Shown one piece after another: positions 27,901 through 39,087 of a stretch of 64,000 nt of DNA; within the stretch, counting starts at the first letter, position 1; every line of letters begins with the position of its first letter. The notes beneath the pieces are model-generated. The model saw only the letters and a list, made by a program, of their open reading frames with translations, did no database searches and was not told the DNA's origin. Made by a program: the position numbers and the translations under genes. This DNA is from Sclerodactyla briareus (taxonomy: Eukaryota; Echinodermata; Holothuroidea; Dendrochirotida; Sclerodactylidae): the NCBI GenBank assembly GCA_026419785.1, contig JAODTK010004442.1:124001-188000 (forward strand). Reading direction: 5' to 3'.

Positions 27901-28315
27901 GACCCTTTCATCGCTTCCGAGAACATTCAGGCCCTAATAATGTAAAGTACGGTATGTATAGTTTGTAGATTGGAAAATTTCCGCTTGATTCATTTTGCTG
28001 GTACAATACATCTTGACTTGTCGAATTCATGTTCAATGTTACATGTTTCTAGTTCCGTTTGAATCGCAATGACATGCATGCTATGTGCTTCGCATTCCTA
28101 TATTCCTTCTATCGTGATAAATGCGTAGTTAGGTTTAATATCTGTAAAATTTATGAACATCTATTATGCTTGCGTGAACATATAATAAGGAAGAGAAAGG
28201 AGAAAAGTGCTCTTTCCTACAGCCGTTATGAATTAGCTGGACCATGAATGGTAACTGAGATGTAGAAACAGAGGGTAACATAACGGCCCAGTATGAGGGG
28301 GGTGTTAAGAGAGTG
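24992..28315. other. Par-3 intron
   Basis: Between the CR1 exon and the post-CR1 exon. It includes the longest open frame of the window, 161 codons on the minus strand (25150-25635), which has no recognisable domain and a tract of A/T homopolymer inside. A + strand frame at 26289-26540 (MDGTIIGVINKPNFLRKF...) is also unrecognised. No repeat family was identified. Confidence 0.5.
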
Positions 28316-28466
28316 TGGACCACAATTCCCACCGGACAATTTCCACACGGACAAGTCCCCCTACCGGAAATGTTTGTATGGTCAGAATTAGGGGTAGGGT
28401 CTAAAGTTAGGGTCACGTTTGGGTGGGAATTGTCGGGTGGGAATTGTCCGGGTGGGAGTTGGTTCG
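28316..28466. mobile_element. Foldback / MITE-like inverted repeat
   Basis: The left arm (28319-28358) reads accacaattcccaccggaca then atttccacacggacaagtcc. The right arm (28421-28462) reads gggtgggaattgtcgggtgg then gaattgtccgggtgggagtt. The arms are imperfect inverses around a centre containing ggggtagggtctaaagttag. The GGTGGGAATTGTCC unit is present once in the left arm (inverted) and twice in the right. Confidence 0.6.
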
Positions 28467-30232
28467 GCAACAATTAAAAGAATGGTAGGGCGGTACTGAA
28501 GCATGCGAGACTTGTTAGAGAAACTGTGTCTGGCCAAAAAAACACTCCTTTTCTTCTTTGCGATTGATTTATTTATTCAAACTTCATATATAACAGCCGC
28601 ATTGATATATAACCTATCACTGCAGATGGGTTCATAATTTCTTATAATATGCAGCACTGGGTTTGCCCTGTCCTGATGCAATGTTAAATGTCATCTTGCA
28701 GAACCTGTAATTGAGGTCTTCTGACACTCCTTCAGTAGCAGGATGAGTCTCAGGTAAAGGATCTGTTGAAACTCGCCGCGCTCAAAAACAAAAAAAATTT
28801 CAGTTAGGCCTGTCAATTCTGGGCTTTAGTTATAAACATTCAGATCACTTCTTGGAATAAACGCGGAAAGATCCAATAGAGAAAATTCTGAATTCAAAAT
28901 TTGAGAGAAAGATTCAAGAATCAAGATAGGAGAGAGACTTAAGTGAGATTGGGGTTTGTTTGACAGATGAAAAAGAAGCCAGGCTCATTTGTGAATTTGA
29001 ATCGAATTAAAATCCTTTTGAGAGTTCTGCCCATAACAAGGCATTACATTTCTGTTTGTAGCTGAAATGCATCAACCTATTGCGTCAGTGTGAATGGCTG
29101 AAGTTTTATCATGGTACAGCGGCAAACTAGCTACTTCTAGTTTGAAATGCAGGTAGTACCTGAAATGAGAATGCTGTGAGCACCTGGTAAAACTAGCATG
29201 AGCTTGTAATCGAAGATACAAGAACACTTGAATAAATTTTTTCTGGTCAAGGAATGCCAGAAAGGTTCCTAAAAATTGGAATCAGGGGAAGAAACTGCTC
29301 CTAGTGGTCAGAGGTTCTCACCTCGTGTCCCTACCTTAAACAGAAAAATTCGTGGATGTGGACACTGGCATCATGAAATTATTACCCTGGAATTTCCCCG
29401 GAATTTTGTGCTATGGGCTTCAATTGCGGCACAACATCATGAAAATGTTCTGGTGCGCACTATACTTCTCACAATCATGGAAGGCAAAAATTATAGATAT
29501 TAATACACCTGATCATCAGTGACTGGTCACACTCATAATATACAACCATTTACCTCTTGCTTGTTCACGTCTGATTGAAACAGTTCACTATACCTCATCC
29601 CACCGCTGTCCCCTGGCAGACTTCCCAATAGGGATGTTGGTCTGGACTATCACGTCTTCAAAGTCACCTGATAAGTCCCAACTTCTTCACATGGGTGGCG
29701 TGCCCTGTCTAGCAGCACTGCAGAAGAAAAAGTCCTCAGCTCTTAATGGACTTCGAGCTCGCAACAATTGTTTTGCTGCTGCACAACATCACGACTGCGC
29801 TACAGTAATCCTCGTCCCATTCAGCCCCTCCTATCAGAGGGTGCGGTAATAACTAGGGCCTACTACTGTTTAAAACCTGCAAAAGTACTTCTACTCTGGT
29901 AGCAAAGCGGAATGAATTGAATAAAGTATGTCCATTGATAGCAGCTTTCACAGCACAACGAGGCAAGGCAAACTGAACTGTCTTGAGCGGTTAGCCGGCT
30001 TACCCACTCGCATTCATCATAAGTGCTGACCATTAAATATGCCTGAATCTTTCAGAGTATAGGAGCAATTAAACATGAAGCCGTGCGTTCTTGGGTTAGT
30101 AGCAAAAATGAAAAAATATTCATGCAAATTGTGGAACTGACAGCACCTTGAGGGTTGTGGTTGTGTGTACTGAATGAATGTTTAAATGAACCCTTTTATT
30201 TGCTCTTTTCCCGCCCCCCATCCCCCCACCAG
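28467..30232. other. Par-3 intron
   Basis: AT-rich, no repeat family recognised. It ends in the C-rich acceptor tract of the exon at 30233. Confidence 0.6.
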
Positions 30233-30443
30233 TTAGGCTTGTTTGGAAGAGGCAGGAGACCAGGGTTCCACATCAAACGGAGAGATGATCTCTGACGGGA
30301 CCGAATCCTCCATCGGGACCATGAGCCCGATCAGCATGAGTGAGCTGAATCACATCAACAAACAGTATACCACAAACTCATCATACGGCGGCTTCCACGA
30401 CGAGAACGGCGAATGGACATAGTAGTCACAGGGCAGGAAGTGG
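30233..30443 (+). CDS. pard3: Par-3 exon: post-CR1 region
   Basis: The acceptor is a C-rich tract ending in cag at 30232, and the donor is GTAAGG at 30444. The start reads L-ACLEEAGDQGS, matching the end of CR1 (LVAVFDEQ in human) once one extra base near 30236 is discounted. It continues with SDGTESSIGTMSP and SMSEL. This parallels the family segment [20 protein letters not shown]. An apparent TAG TAG stop at 30420-30425 is best read as a frameshift: dropping one base before it gives MDIVVTGQEV, equivalent to the conserved EIEVT. If that is wrong, the reading frame would instead terminate here. The segment is rich in Ser, Thr and Gly and is expected to be disordered. Confidence 0.82.
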
Positions 30444-31732
30444 GTAAGGGAAATTTTGAGTTGGGTGAATTGTTATAAGAGACGCCTGTGGTTGGCAAGA
30501 GCATGTTTCACTGCCCTCCCACTCACCTTCTTAATCAAGCTTGTTCAATTGCATTCCAGTAAATCCTGTCTTACTTTTTGTGGGTTTGGGCACCCCCACT
30601 TCCCCCCAACGCCATGGCATAGTTGATACCTCATAGGCTGGCATCCTTTTTGCCTGTTGTGTAATTAACAAACACGTTTCTTTCTAATCGTCTCGGACTT
30701 TTCTCATTTAAATATCGTATATGATTCAATTCTGACCCTGTACCTGGATCACAAGAATTTTGAAAGGTTTTCACAGGAGACTTAACTTTTTGCCTGACTT
30801 TTCTAGGCCTAACTTTATTGCCAAATGTCACATGTATGACTGGTAGATACCCAAACCAGTAAGTTTGGGGGATACTCAACAACTCCTGGTACGTGGATTT
30901 TCAAGCATTCCTCTCTCTCATCGTGTATCAGAAAGTTTGTCAAAATATGATGGTCATTTAGATATAATTTAGATAAAAGTCCAATTCTATCTAGTGAACT
31001 GAGAAACTCAAATTTCGGAACGAATTTCAGCCGATTTGACCAGGAAAATGAGCCCAAACCTGCTGTCTAACATTAATAATGTCACAAAGGGAACTGCGGA
31101 CTCTGTTGTACTGTAATACACATTAAATCTGAAACAGGTACTTTTGAAAACCCAATCACAGAACTACGATTTCCTACATATTAACTTACCATTGCAATAT
31201 ATTTCTTTGCAATTATTTCCTTTCCATCGTTGTGTTTACTTTTCACCTGTTCACAAGTTTAAAGAAAATCTATTGCATGACCACTGGACTTTAATGAGGC
31301 CCCCAGGTAATACTTTAGGCCATACTCTATACAGCTAGCTTTTCTCATGGTGCATGTAGGTTTTATGTGAGGTTCAGGAAATGCCTGCTGGCCAATAGCC
31401 AGACAGATCCTGTCCCCGCTGAATTTCATCTGTCAATACCCCCATCATCATCTGCCCTCATAGCAGCATCAAGGACCTCTAAACTCATGTAGTAAAGTAC
31501 AACTTTATTTATGGTCACCTTGCTATCATCTGCCAAGCTATAAATTCTAGAATTCTTAAAGGTCTATAAATATTGTTGCCGCAAAATTCAGACTTTGTTT
31601 TTCGCCTCTGGTTTGTTTGTGCTATAAAGAAGGAACAGTAAATCACTGGATACTTCATGGTTAAAGTTGTGAAATTTGATGTTATCAGGTCATGCCAAGT
31701 CAAAAAGGAGTCACTCATACTATCGTTATAAT
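30444..31732. other. Par-3 intron
   Basis: AT-rich with a few short open frames and nothing recognisable. Confidence 0.55.
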
Positions 31733-32536
31733 CTGTAATAGAAGCCCCCCCCTGTAAAATGCCCCCGAATAACATGCCCCCCCCTTTGTTTTGACGAATA
31801 CTGATCGACAAAAATTAATCCTAGCCGCCTAGCGCGAAATTAGCATAATTCAAAATGAAAAAGCTTCCTTTCTACCATATTAGCAGCTTCGACAAATCCT
31901 CCCCGCCAGACTAAGTCAAATTAACTACTACCTGCCCAATGTCTTTCGTAGAGTATCCGATATGAAAAATTTTTTGCTACAACGTCATCCACGTAGCACG
32001 ATGCTATTCACTTTAGGCATTGTATTGCATGCTACAATACCGCACGAGTGCCAACGATCTTATGATAGAAACACCACATAGACAACAGATCTGATAAAAG
32101 CACATTTTTCAAAAGTAAACATTCATAGCAGTCCAACCATATCATCTATCGATTGGAACATCTCTAATACTCAGGAAATGCAGTTGTAAAAAGTTTTAAA
32201 ATAGTTTCTCACACTTTATGTCAGCGTTGGCATACCCACGTAATGAGATTTATGTCTATATGGAGCTCAGCAGTGCGCACGGGCCGCGTGTATTAACTCC
32301 ATGTAAGCTTTATAGGTATGCGCGTATAGTGCTGCGGTATTTCGGTGCACTGGTTGTACGGTGGTGGGTTGCGGGTTCTGTGGGGGTATATGTTAACACC
32401 GCAACACGTACACGGCGTACAAAAACTTTCTAGAAAGCAACACGGGACAACGGTACAAACAATTAAAGAAATTATTACACCCTTTAATAGATGCCCCCTG
32501 TTTTCAAAATGCAATGCCCCCAGGGGGTTATTACAG
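31733..32536. mobile_element. MITE-like element with short inverted ends
   Basis: The left end is CTGTAATAGAAGCCCCCCCC (31733-31752) followed by TGTAAAATGCCCCC. The right end, read on the minus strand from 32536 inward, is CTGTAATAACCCCCTGGGGG followed by CATTGCATTTTG. The shared CTGTAATA...CCCCC and the following TTTTG/AAAATG blocks suggest terminal inverted repeats of about 30 bp with indels. The 0.8-kb interior is non-coding. No clear target duplication is seen. Confidence 0.42.
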
Positions 32537-33691
32537 ATCTTACAGAGTAGGTTGTTTTTTCGTGAAAATAACTGGAAATGTTAGGGTGCAAAATGAGGAT
32601 AGCTGTTTATTGAGAGCCATGTTCTGTTATGGAAGAGGGCAACAGAGGGAATAGATCACCAACATTGCACTGTTTTGAAGACAAATTATGTAAACACACA
32701 TAGGCATTGTCGGTCAACATATTTACAATTACCAGTCAAATACTCTGTTCAAATATTCTGTGTTTTCAGAGTGGAAAAAAAAAATGGCCTGGAAATGACA
32801 GAATTATTACGAAGTAATTTATTCTGAATTAATTTCCATAATTAGGCACACCTGGACAGGAATGCAAAAGGTCCTCATAGAAAACCCTTCGATGGAACAG
32901 TTTAACAAAAGTACATCCACTGTCAAGTGCAAGCTTCAGCAATAGTATTAGCTGTGGTTGGCATAATGAAGTATGAGCTTTGATATGTTAACATAACCTT
33001 GGTCAAGCTAATCCGTGGCAATGCACGAAGCGAAATTTGAAACACTATGGGCATACAGCATAAACTCGTACCATAATATAAATATCCAATAATTCCCCCA
33101 CTCACTGAAGGTTGGAAATCTTTCTTTACCAGTAGCATATAAGGATGGGCCAATGCACAGATGAAAGTTACATAATATTGGAAATAAGCATACAGTAGTA
33201 AAGCGTATTACAATATTGTGGCTTGAAAAGTGACACTCAAAATTCTCCCCCCCCCCTATTTCACCCATGGGTGTTTAATTGAATTATACAGCATGTGTGT
33301 ATTCATTAGGCTGGACATCTCTAAATCCTTCATATGGGAAACAAATCTGTGGTCAACAACCTTCAATATATATATTTTGCCCTGCAGAGTCGAAGTTGAA
33401 AGTGAGACATAACGGTGCTATACCAAACAAGAGTCATACGTCCTGTGCTGCCCCTCATCTCGACTGGACTCTAATGCCAATACTTGCTCTAAAGGTTTGT
33501 GATTTCATCTGTTAGAGGGCGAGATGTGGAGTGGGGGGGGTGGGGGGGTGGGGTGGGGGGTGGGGGGGGCAAACCAGGATTGGTGTTATGCTACGTGGTC
33601 CAATATGTGGTGGAGCAGTCACATACACAGATTTCACTTACCCTTCCTGTTTTGTTGGTTTTTGTAAAACTTACGATCATGAGTGATATAG
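32537..33691. other. Par-3 intron with G-rich tract
   Basis: Nothing coding. At 33530-33569 there is an almost pure G tract with single T interruptions, enough for several stacked G-quadruplex runs. Confidence 0.6.
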
Positions 33692-33875
33692 GGACTCATA
33701 CTGACACATCCACGTGGACTTATACGAACAATACCAACTGCCAAGAAGATGGGACTTCTACAAGGAAAAGCAATCTGAGTCGACCGGATTGTTGTTGAAA
33801 CCCAATGAGGATGAAAGGGACAAGGGGGCTGTGAGTGGGATTTGGCAGAACAGATTCGGTGACCCAATTGAGCAG
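33692..33875 (+). CDS. Candidate Par-3 exon between CR1 and PDZ1
   Basis: An open frame on the + strand runs through 33714-34043. Within it are LPRRWDFYKEKQSES, KPNEDERDKG and WQNRFGDP. The RW...K...DE...W.N.F spacing loosely resembles the human CR1-PDZ1 linker (RWSTTAGFLKQ, KKDENYRS, WSNQF). A possible acceptor follows a T-rich stretch at 33690-33691. Possible donors are GTGAGT at 33831 and GTTTTC at 33876. The region just upstream (33530-33570) is a G-rich tract. Position in the gene is right, but linker sequences are poorly conserved, so the identity is an inference. A chance open frame is the alternative. Confidence 0.35.
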
Positions 33876-34200
33876 GTTTTCAAAGCATCAGTTAGGTTGG
33901 TCCATAATTGCTGCGAGAAATGCCATGTGTTCAATAGAACCTGTTTTGGGGGGGGGTGGACAAGGGGGAGGCTTGAGGTGGAGGTTTTGGAGCAGGCTCA
34001 ATTACCCCTGAAAAAGGTTCAAAAGGGGGAAATTATAGTCTAGGACGTTCTAGGTCAGCCACACCCATCCATGGACATGCCTACATGATACAGCCATTTT
34101 CGGTGTTCAACATCAGTCAATGGGGGGAAATTTCCCCAGAGTTAAGCTCAAATCATGTTAGGTACGGCACATGTTATTTGTGCTACCCTTTGCATACCAG

Positions 34201-34343
34201 AATGGGAATGGCCATTGCCAGTGATGATGCTGCACGAGGTGCTGCCTTGACAGTCAGCCAGGGTTCCGTCCCGGCGGTCCCTTCTCCAGCGCCCAGCAAG
34301 CTCTACAAGGGGGCGGAGGCGCAGGCAGAGGATAAGAGGACGG
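34201..34343 (+). CDS. Candidate Par-3 exon just before PDZ1
   Basis: The segment is bounded by an acceptor (ttgcataccag, ending 34200) and a donor GTGAAT at 34344. It is GC-rich compared with its surroundings. One frame is open across the whole piece and reads ASDDAARGAALTV, then SVPAVPSPAPSKLYK, then EAQAEDKRTG. The composition (Ala, Pro, Ser, charged) is coding-like and fits a disordered linker. It lies 504 bp before the first PDZ1 exon. I cannot match it to a specific Par-3 motif, and the frame could also be wrong by an indel, so only the exon-like character is supported. Confidence 0.5.
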
Positions 34344-34847
34344 GTGAATACTGAATAACACTTCGACGTCTGGTTGATTGACCGACAAAACCATGTTTGT
34401 GTGGTGTTCGCACAGAACACACTTCCATTGACCTATTGCTTTTCAAACACAGTATGCATACAAATTGTTGATTCGTGCAACTCTTTTTACGCCTGACACA
34501 ACGTTGTCCAACTGGTAGTTAAGATTGTCGCTATGTGCCGAGGGGTAAAATAATGAAGAAAAAATTGGCTGGAATGCAGGCTGCTGCTTGCCAATTTTGG
34601 ATCCGAGACCTCCCCCTGGATAATTTCAAGTGAACAACTTCTGCTGATTTCCTTTGAAGGTTATAAAACAATATATTCAGCCGCCGTAATAGAGTCATTT
34701 ACTTGCTAATCAGAGTGATTTTAAAAGTGCCATCTCTTTGATTTTCTAATTCTTAATATCCGTGTGAGGATTTATGCTTCGGCTCGGACATATTGCCCAA
34801 AGGTGAACAGATCCAACCAAGTCAAAACTCCCTCCCAACCCTTCTAG

Positions 34848-34959
34848 CCGTCCAGACCGACGGCCAAGGAACAGAACAGATACTGATCGAGATGGTGTGA
34901 AACGATTGGTACGCCCTGGGGATCCAATCATCGCCAGGGTCGAGGAACGAGGATGGCAG
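34848..34959 (+). CDS. pard3: Par-3 exon: first half of PDZ1
   Basis: The acceptor is a C/T-rich tract ending ttctag at 34847, and the donor is GTAGGT at 34960. Read with corrections, the exon gives DGQGTEQILIEMV, then ND-G-T, then LGIQSSPGSRNEDGR. This is the beta-A/beta-B start of PDZ1, where human has [22 protein letters not shown]...GGR. The carboxylate-binding loop is PLGI-type rather than GLGF, as expected for Par-3 PDZ1. An in-frame TGA at 34889-34891 interrupts the conserved frame, and a second shift lies a few codons later. A competing frame stays open across the exon (RPDRRPRNRTDTDRDG) but has no family resemblance. In Par-3 this domain contributes to binding Par-6 and junctional proteins. 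Confidence 0.75.
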
Positions 34960-37756
34960 GTAGGTCTGAGCATGGGTCTTCTTAAAAAAAAAGGTTTGCG
35001 TTGTTCCCCCTGTGCGTCTAGGAGTGAGAAAAACAAAACATCTGTTGTTTGTAAAACAAGCCTCTGGCCATTTGGCTGATGTTGGTGATTATAACAGAAT
35101 GTTTCGAAGAGACTGGGCATCCAAATCATATTAGCATTTAGAACTTGTGCATTTGCAGGGACAGAGTAAGGGCGGTTTTCTTAGGGGGAGGGTCGTTCTT
35201 GCAATGACTATGAACACAACGCCATAAGTCAAAATAATTTTGACACCTGCCTGGTAGCTCTATTTGGCTGTGCCGAGAACAAGTCCAATGTATCCTTTAT
35301 ATTTGTTTGCGTGAATTGTATTCAAAAACGGCAATACATGAGGCAGTATGACGCGAGCCATGCTCCAAAATCGCCACACCTAGTTGTTCCAGCACTGTGC
35401 TCGCGGATCGCTCATCATACCATATTGGATCCGGGGAATTCTTTGGATGTTCTGTTCATGTTTAAAAAATCCCCGAGATGGAGCTGGGGGATTGTTTTAT
35501 TTTTTTTTTTTTTTCGCTTTTTCTTGAAAGGGGAATTGTACTTCCATGTAACTGATATCAATGTGCTCTGTTGGGGTTATAACTGTGATATTCTGCAATG
35601 GGCCTGATGCCACTTCCATACTGCATGCTGCCTTCAATTTTGGTGTGACGACATCCTTTTTCATTTGAATTTTTTTTTTTTCATCGCGCAATATTCATTT
35701 CAAGGATATAAACTTTTTGGTTTTAGCAATCAAATATAATTGTGCCCGGAGAGAGAGTGTTCACAGTTTCACAAAACCCACATTGTCTGTTGGACGTGAA
35801 TCTGGGAGTTTTGGCTATGTTACAGGTTGTAGGTGCTTAGGAAAAGAACCAAAGCATATAGACCAAGAAATAATGAGTGGAAGCTTCTTCACCAGTACTT
35901 TACTATTGACCAGGCTAGAGGACAATGAGTAGGGGAAAATGTGTGCTATGCCACAGGAGCTGAGGGAAAAGAAAGAAAAGAAAAGAAAACACAGACATCC
36001 AATAAATTAGAGAAACTATTAGAATTTAATGGTCGGATTTTATTTTGTGTGCTCTGGCCCTCTGTGACATAATAGTCAGAGCAAGAAACCCACTGGTAGC
36101 AGCCATGATTTGAAAGAGTGGGCCAGTTTACCAGTTACGCATTGCAAGGTTAACCACTTGTCCCGGAAAAAATTGCCAGCAGTCATGGGGGCTTTTCTTA
36201 CAGGTGGGCTGTACTTGCAGTGCGATTGAAAAGGTCTCAATCTTTCACTCCATGGCATAGATCCGCTGTAATATGGCCGCTGACGTTTGGGTTTCTCGGT
36301 GTTTGCTCCAGGAATATTTGCATAGGTAAGTTCAAATGGATTAGGCTGGTGGAATCAGTTCATGTTTGAACCTATGCCCTTCTATTCGTTCTGATATTAG
36401 TGGTTGTTGATTCTGGAGTTTGACGGACCGTCCTTCGGATGGGGACATAAAATGGCTTTTCCCAGAGCATGGGTTAAGGATTGGTCAACTTTGCTTTGGT
36501 ATCATTTGGAGGCCCCACTCATCAGGAAAAAAGAACTCATCCGCCGAGTGCTCTCAATAAGCAATTATACCCAGGTTTCTCAACATGAATACTGCTCTAT
36601 CTTGTCAGGGCTTTGGACGGGGTTCCACGGGTCGAGAACACGCGGGGCCCGAGCTTGACCCCACGGAGAAGGAGGCTACTGCGGGGGGGGGGATATCCAT
36701 ATCCTGCCCCATTTAAATGATTGACAATTATCACTCAGGAAAACCTTTTGACAAAGTTAAAGGTGTATTCGAGGAGCCGAAAACTTTGCCTTGGTCCGAG
36801 ATGAAGAAGAAGGGAAAGTCATTTGCCGATTTTCCACACTTCCCCGTTGGTTAAGCTAGAACTATTGGCAAACACCAGAGTGTTGTTCCCACACCATTTG
36901 ATGATCAGTGGGGTGGGTAACAATGGTTAAATCACAAAAGTTGCAAAAACACATTCACTAAAGTTATAGGTAAAATCGGTAAGTCACATGAAGTATGCAC
37001 ATTTATTGTCTGTCCTACCCTGGTCTTCTGCTTCTGTTTTTTTCGTCCTCGATGTAAACCCTGTTCGGGTATTCACAAAGAGGGCGTTGGTGGTTCAGTG
37101 AAGCATCAAGGCAAAACACACCTAGTAACTTTGTTTTTTTTTGGTGGGTAGGCGGGGCCTTCCCGTAAACAACTTCAGAATGGGGGGCTGTCCTAACGGG
37201 GGAAGTGGAAAGGGTAAATTCAGTCCAGTCTTTAATAGTTTGCGGATAGAAGCTTGTGACTGGGGCTTGATATTTATGGGGGATTTGACCCTCCGGTAGC
37301 GGGCCACTCCTAAAAGTCCAAGTTCATGTTGTCTGAGGCGATGTAGTCTTGCATTCACCATGTTTGTTAGATTTATAAAAAAAGGGTGGGGGGGAATTGA
37401 GAAAGAAATATGAAAGGTACCTCTCTGATGATCTTGAGATGGGCTCACTTGTTAGGGGTGACATAGCGATCTTAAGCCACCAAGTTAGGGTATCCAAGCA
37501 AAAACTTCAAGAAATTTGATCGAGGTATGCAAAATTAGCGGTTCCATAGCAAGTGGGCGATGCCTACTTTGAATGCATTTGAGATTTCACTATAGTGGAA
37601 ATGTTGTTGCTATGTAGTGCTATTCTCTTTAGGGAACAGGAACTTGTGTGGTGGGGTCCTTGGGGTTTGTCATAGTCACTGTGGGCGTGCTGGGTGGTTC
37701 AAACTCATATTTAAAATTCCTCTCCATCATCCTCTCCCTGGTTGTACGGGCTCAAG
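34960..37756. other. Par-3 introns around the missing PDZ1 half
   Basis: Apart from the weak candidate at 36609-36684, I see no segment encoding the rest of PDZ1 (the GLLV, NDCIVRING and FRQAM blocks). The region has a poly-T run (35496-35516), a poly-T at 35670-35680 and a poly-G at 36682-36691. Confidence 0.5.
36609..36684 (+). CDS. Weak candidate for second PDZ1 exon
   Basis: After tatcttgtcag (ending 36608) there is a GC-rich stretch. Its frames include GLWTGFHGSRTRGARA and EHAGPELDPTEKEA. These recall the Par-3 PDZ1 segment GLLV...GSRAE in fly or KAEHENLFREND in human, but only a few positions agree and no single frame carries them all. It ends in a poly-G run at 36682-36691 with no clear donor. 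It lies where the second half of PDZ1 is required, between 34959 and 37757. This is a positional guess. Confidence 0.25.
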
Positions 37757-37907
37757 ATATGTGCGAGAGCGATGCGGAGCCCCAACGTGTTGAAGAGCTC
37801 CTGGTGGAGAGGACAAGGGACAGGAGACTGACCAAGGACCCCCAAGCCCCCCCCGTGGTCCCGAGGAGGTCCCCGCAGGGACGAACCTGATCGGCCCTTG
37901 GAGAAAG
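37757..37907 (+). CDS. pard3: Par-3 exon: PDZ1-PDZ2 linker and start of PDZ2
   Basis: The acceptor follows a C/T-rich stretch ending ctcaag at 37756. The exon reads CESDAEPQRVEELLVERTRD, then RRLTKDPQAPPVVPRR. Near its end a frame change gives NLI-PLEK. The last G joins the first GT of the exon at 38951 to give the codons for E-K-G-P-Q-G-L-G-F, exactly the family junction (LKKGTEGLGF in human, LKKGPNGLGF in fly). That phase match is the main reason for accepting both the exon and its 3' end, although the donor itself (GTTCAT) is weak. The proline- and arginine-rich linker is expected to be disordered. Confidence 0.72.
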
Positions 37908-38318
37908 GTTCATCCGGGGTTTAAACCAGCATGAAAGGCTGGGAAGCACACGGTAACATACAAGCTGATTGAACGGGTTACTGTTGGGACTGGGAGGGAA
38001 GATGGAGAGTAGGTTTAATCTAATTCACATATTCAACCTCACCTCAGATAGGAACCTACCACACCAATTTTGTGGCAAGCCTGGGCTTTGGCAATTACCC
38101 CACCCCCGTCAACTGGCCCCCCACTTGGCCCCTTCTCATTTTGTCGGAGCGCATTGCCTAGTGGAGCTTTTGGCATAATATGTTGTTTTGAAAATTTTCA
38201 CCCGATCCGGGCTATCGATCGCAAAATTGTTTTACCTGTTCTGGGGCTGCGAGGAAGGAACACAACAAACTGGACAACTGCTTGATGAACGGTGCATTTG
38301 GGGCTCGAAACAGAGAGT

Positions 38319-38362
38319 GGGGAGGGGGGGGGGGGGGGGGGGGCGGTGGGTTGGGGGTTTGG
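38319..38362. repeat. Poly-G / G-rich tract
   Basis: Over 30 consecutive G with few interruptions, followed by ggtgggttgggggtttgggg. A second one lies at 38661-38682. Both are in the intron just before the PDZ2 exon and may form G-quadruplexes or slip in sequencing. Confidence 0.85.
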
Positions 38363-38950
38363 GGTGTGTTTTACTGGCGCATGTTGGAATTGAGATGGGG
38401 TGTTGTGAGAGTGATTGACTGAGGTTCCCTTCCCTCAGACCAACACAACCACTATCGGGAAATCCCCTTAGAGTGGGCAAATAGTGTGAAGATGCTGGGT
38501 AGAAACGCATCTACAGCTGAAATGAAAGGGAGGGTTATTGGAAGGGGGAGGGGGTGGTTCCTAATGGCTTTCCAAACAAATATATATCCCAATGGAGGAA
38601 GTACTAGTAACTATCGATCTCAACTGGTTCAAGTGTGGTGACTGTGAAATCATGTGTGAAGGAGGGGAGGGGGGGGGGGGGGCTATCGGTGGGAAGGAGG
38701 ATGTTCATTAGATGAGGTTGGAGTTAGTAGCGATATATTATTAGTAGAGTATTTTCTTTGGTTTCAGGACCTGGAAACCAGCAACAATATTAGCAATAGA
38801 GAATTATGGTTGGGTTCTTGGCAGCTATGACATAATGAATATAAGTAGCCTACAGGTTGGTTGCTGCTTCAATTGCCTTGCAGCATTGAGATATATCCTG
38901 CACATTATTTATTCTTGAAAATTTATTTTATGTTTTTTCCCTTTTTTCAG

Positions 38951-39087
38951 GTCCACAGGGGCTAGGGTTCAGCGTGACCAGCAGGGATAACCCTATATTA
39001 GGGAAGCATCCCATCTACATAAAGACATCCTACCTCATGGCGCGCATCGTAGACGTGCCGCTCAAGCCAGGGAATAGTCTCCTTGAG
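38951..39087 (+). CDS. pard3: Par-3 exon: first half of PDZ2
   Basis: The acceptor is a T-rich tract ending ttttttcag at 38950. The exon opens GPQGLGFSVTSRDNPILGK, then HPIYIK. It then shifts frame to give ILPHGA-AIVD-G-LKPG, and ends LLE. This is a Par-3 PDZ2 with the canonical GLGF carboxylate-binding loop and the RDNP and PIYIKNILP blocks typical of the family. At least two or three one-base changes are needed between 39021 and 39075 to hold the frame. The donor reads TTGAGT instead of GTGAGT, consistent with a lost G. PDZ2 binds phosphoinositide membranes in Par-3, and the domain is completed by the exon at 39836. Confidence 0.93.

Noticed and set aside
27711-27926. Minus-strand frame with a CSICYQ...GHHLCLED pattern resembling a small zinc-knuckle
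   Set aside because: Only three Cys/His positions with non-canonical spacing and no neighbouring retroelement motif; too weak to call.
33714-34043. 109-codon frame taken as one gene
   Set aside because: Its second half runs through a G-rich tract. At most the first part may be a Par-3 exon, and it is listed as such with low confidence.
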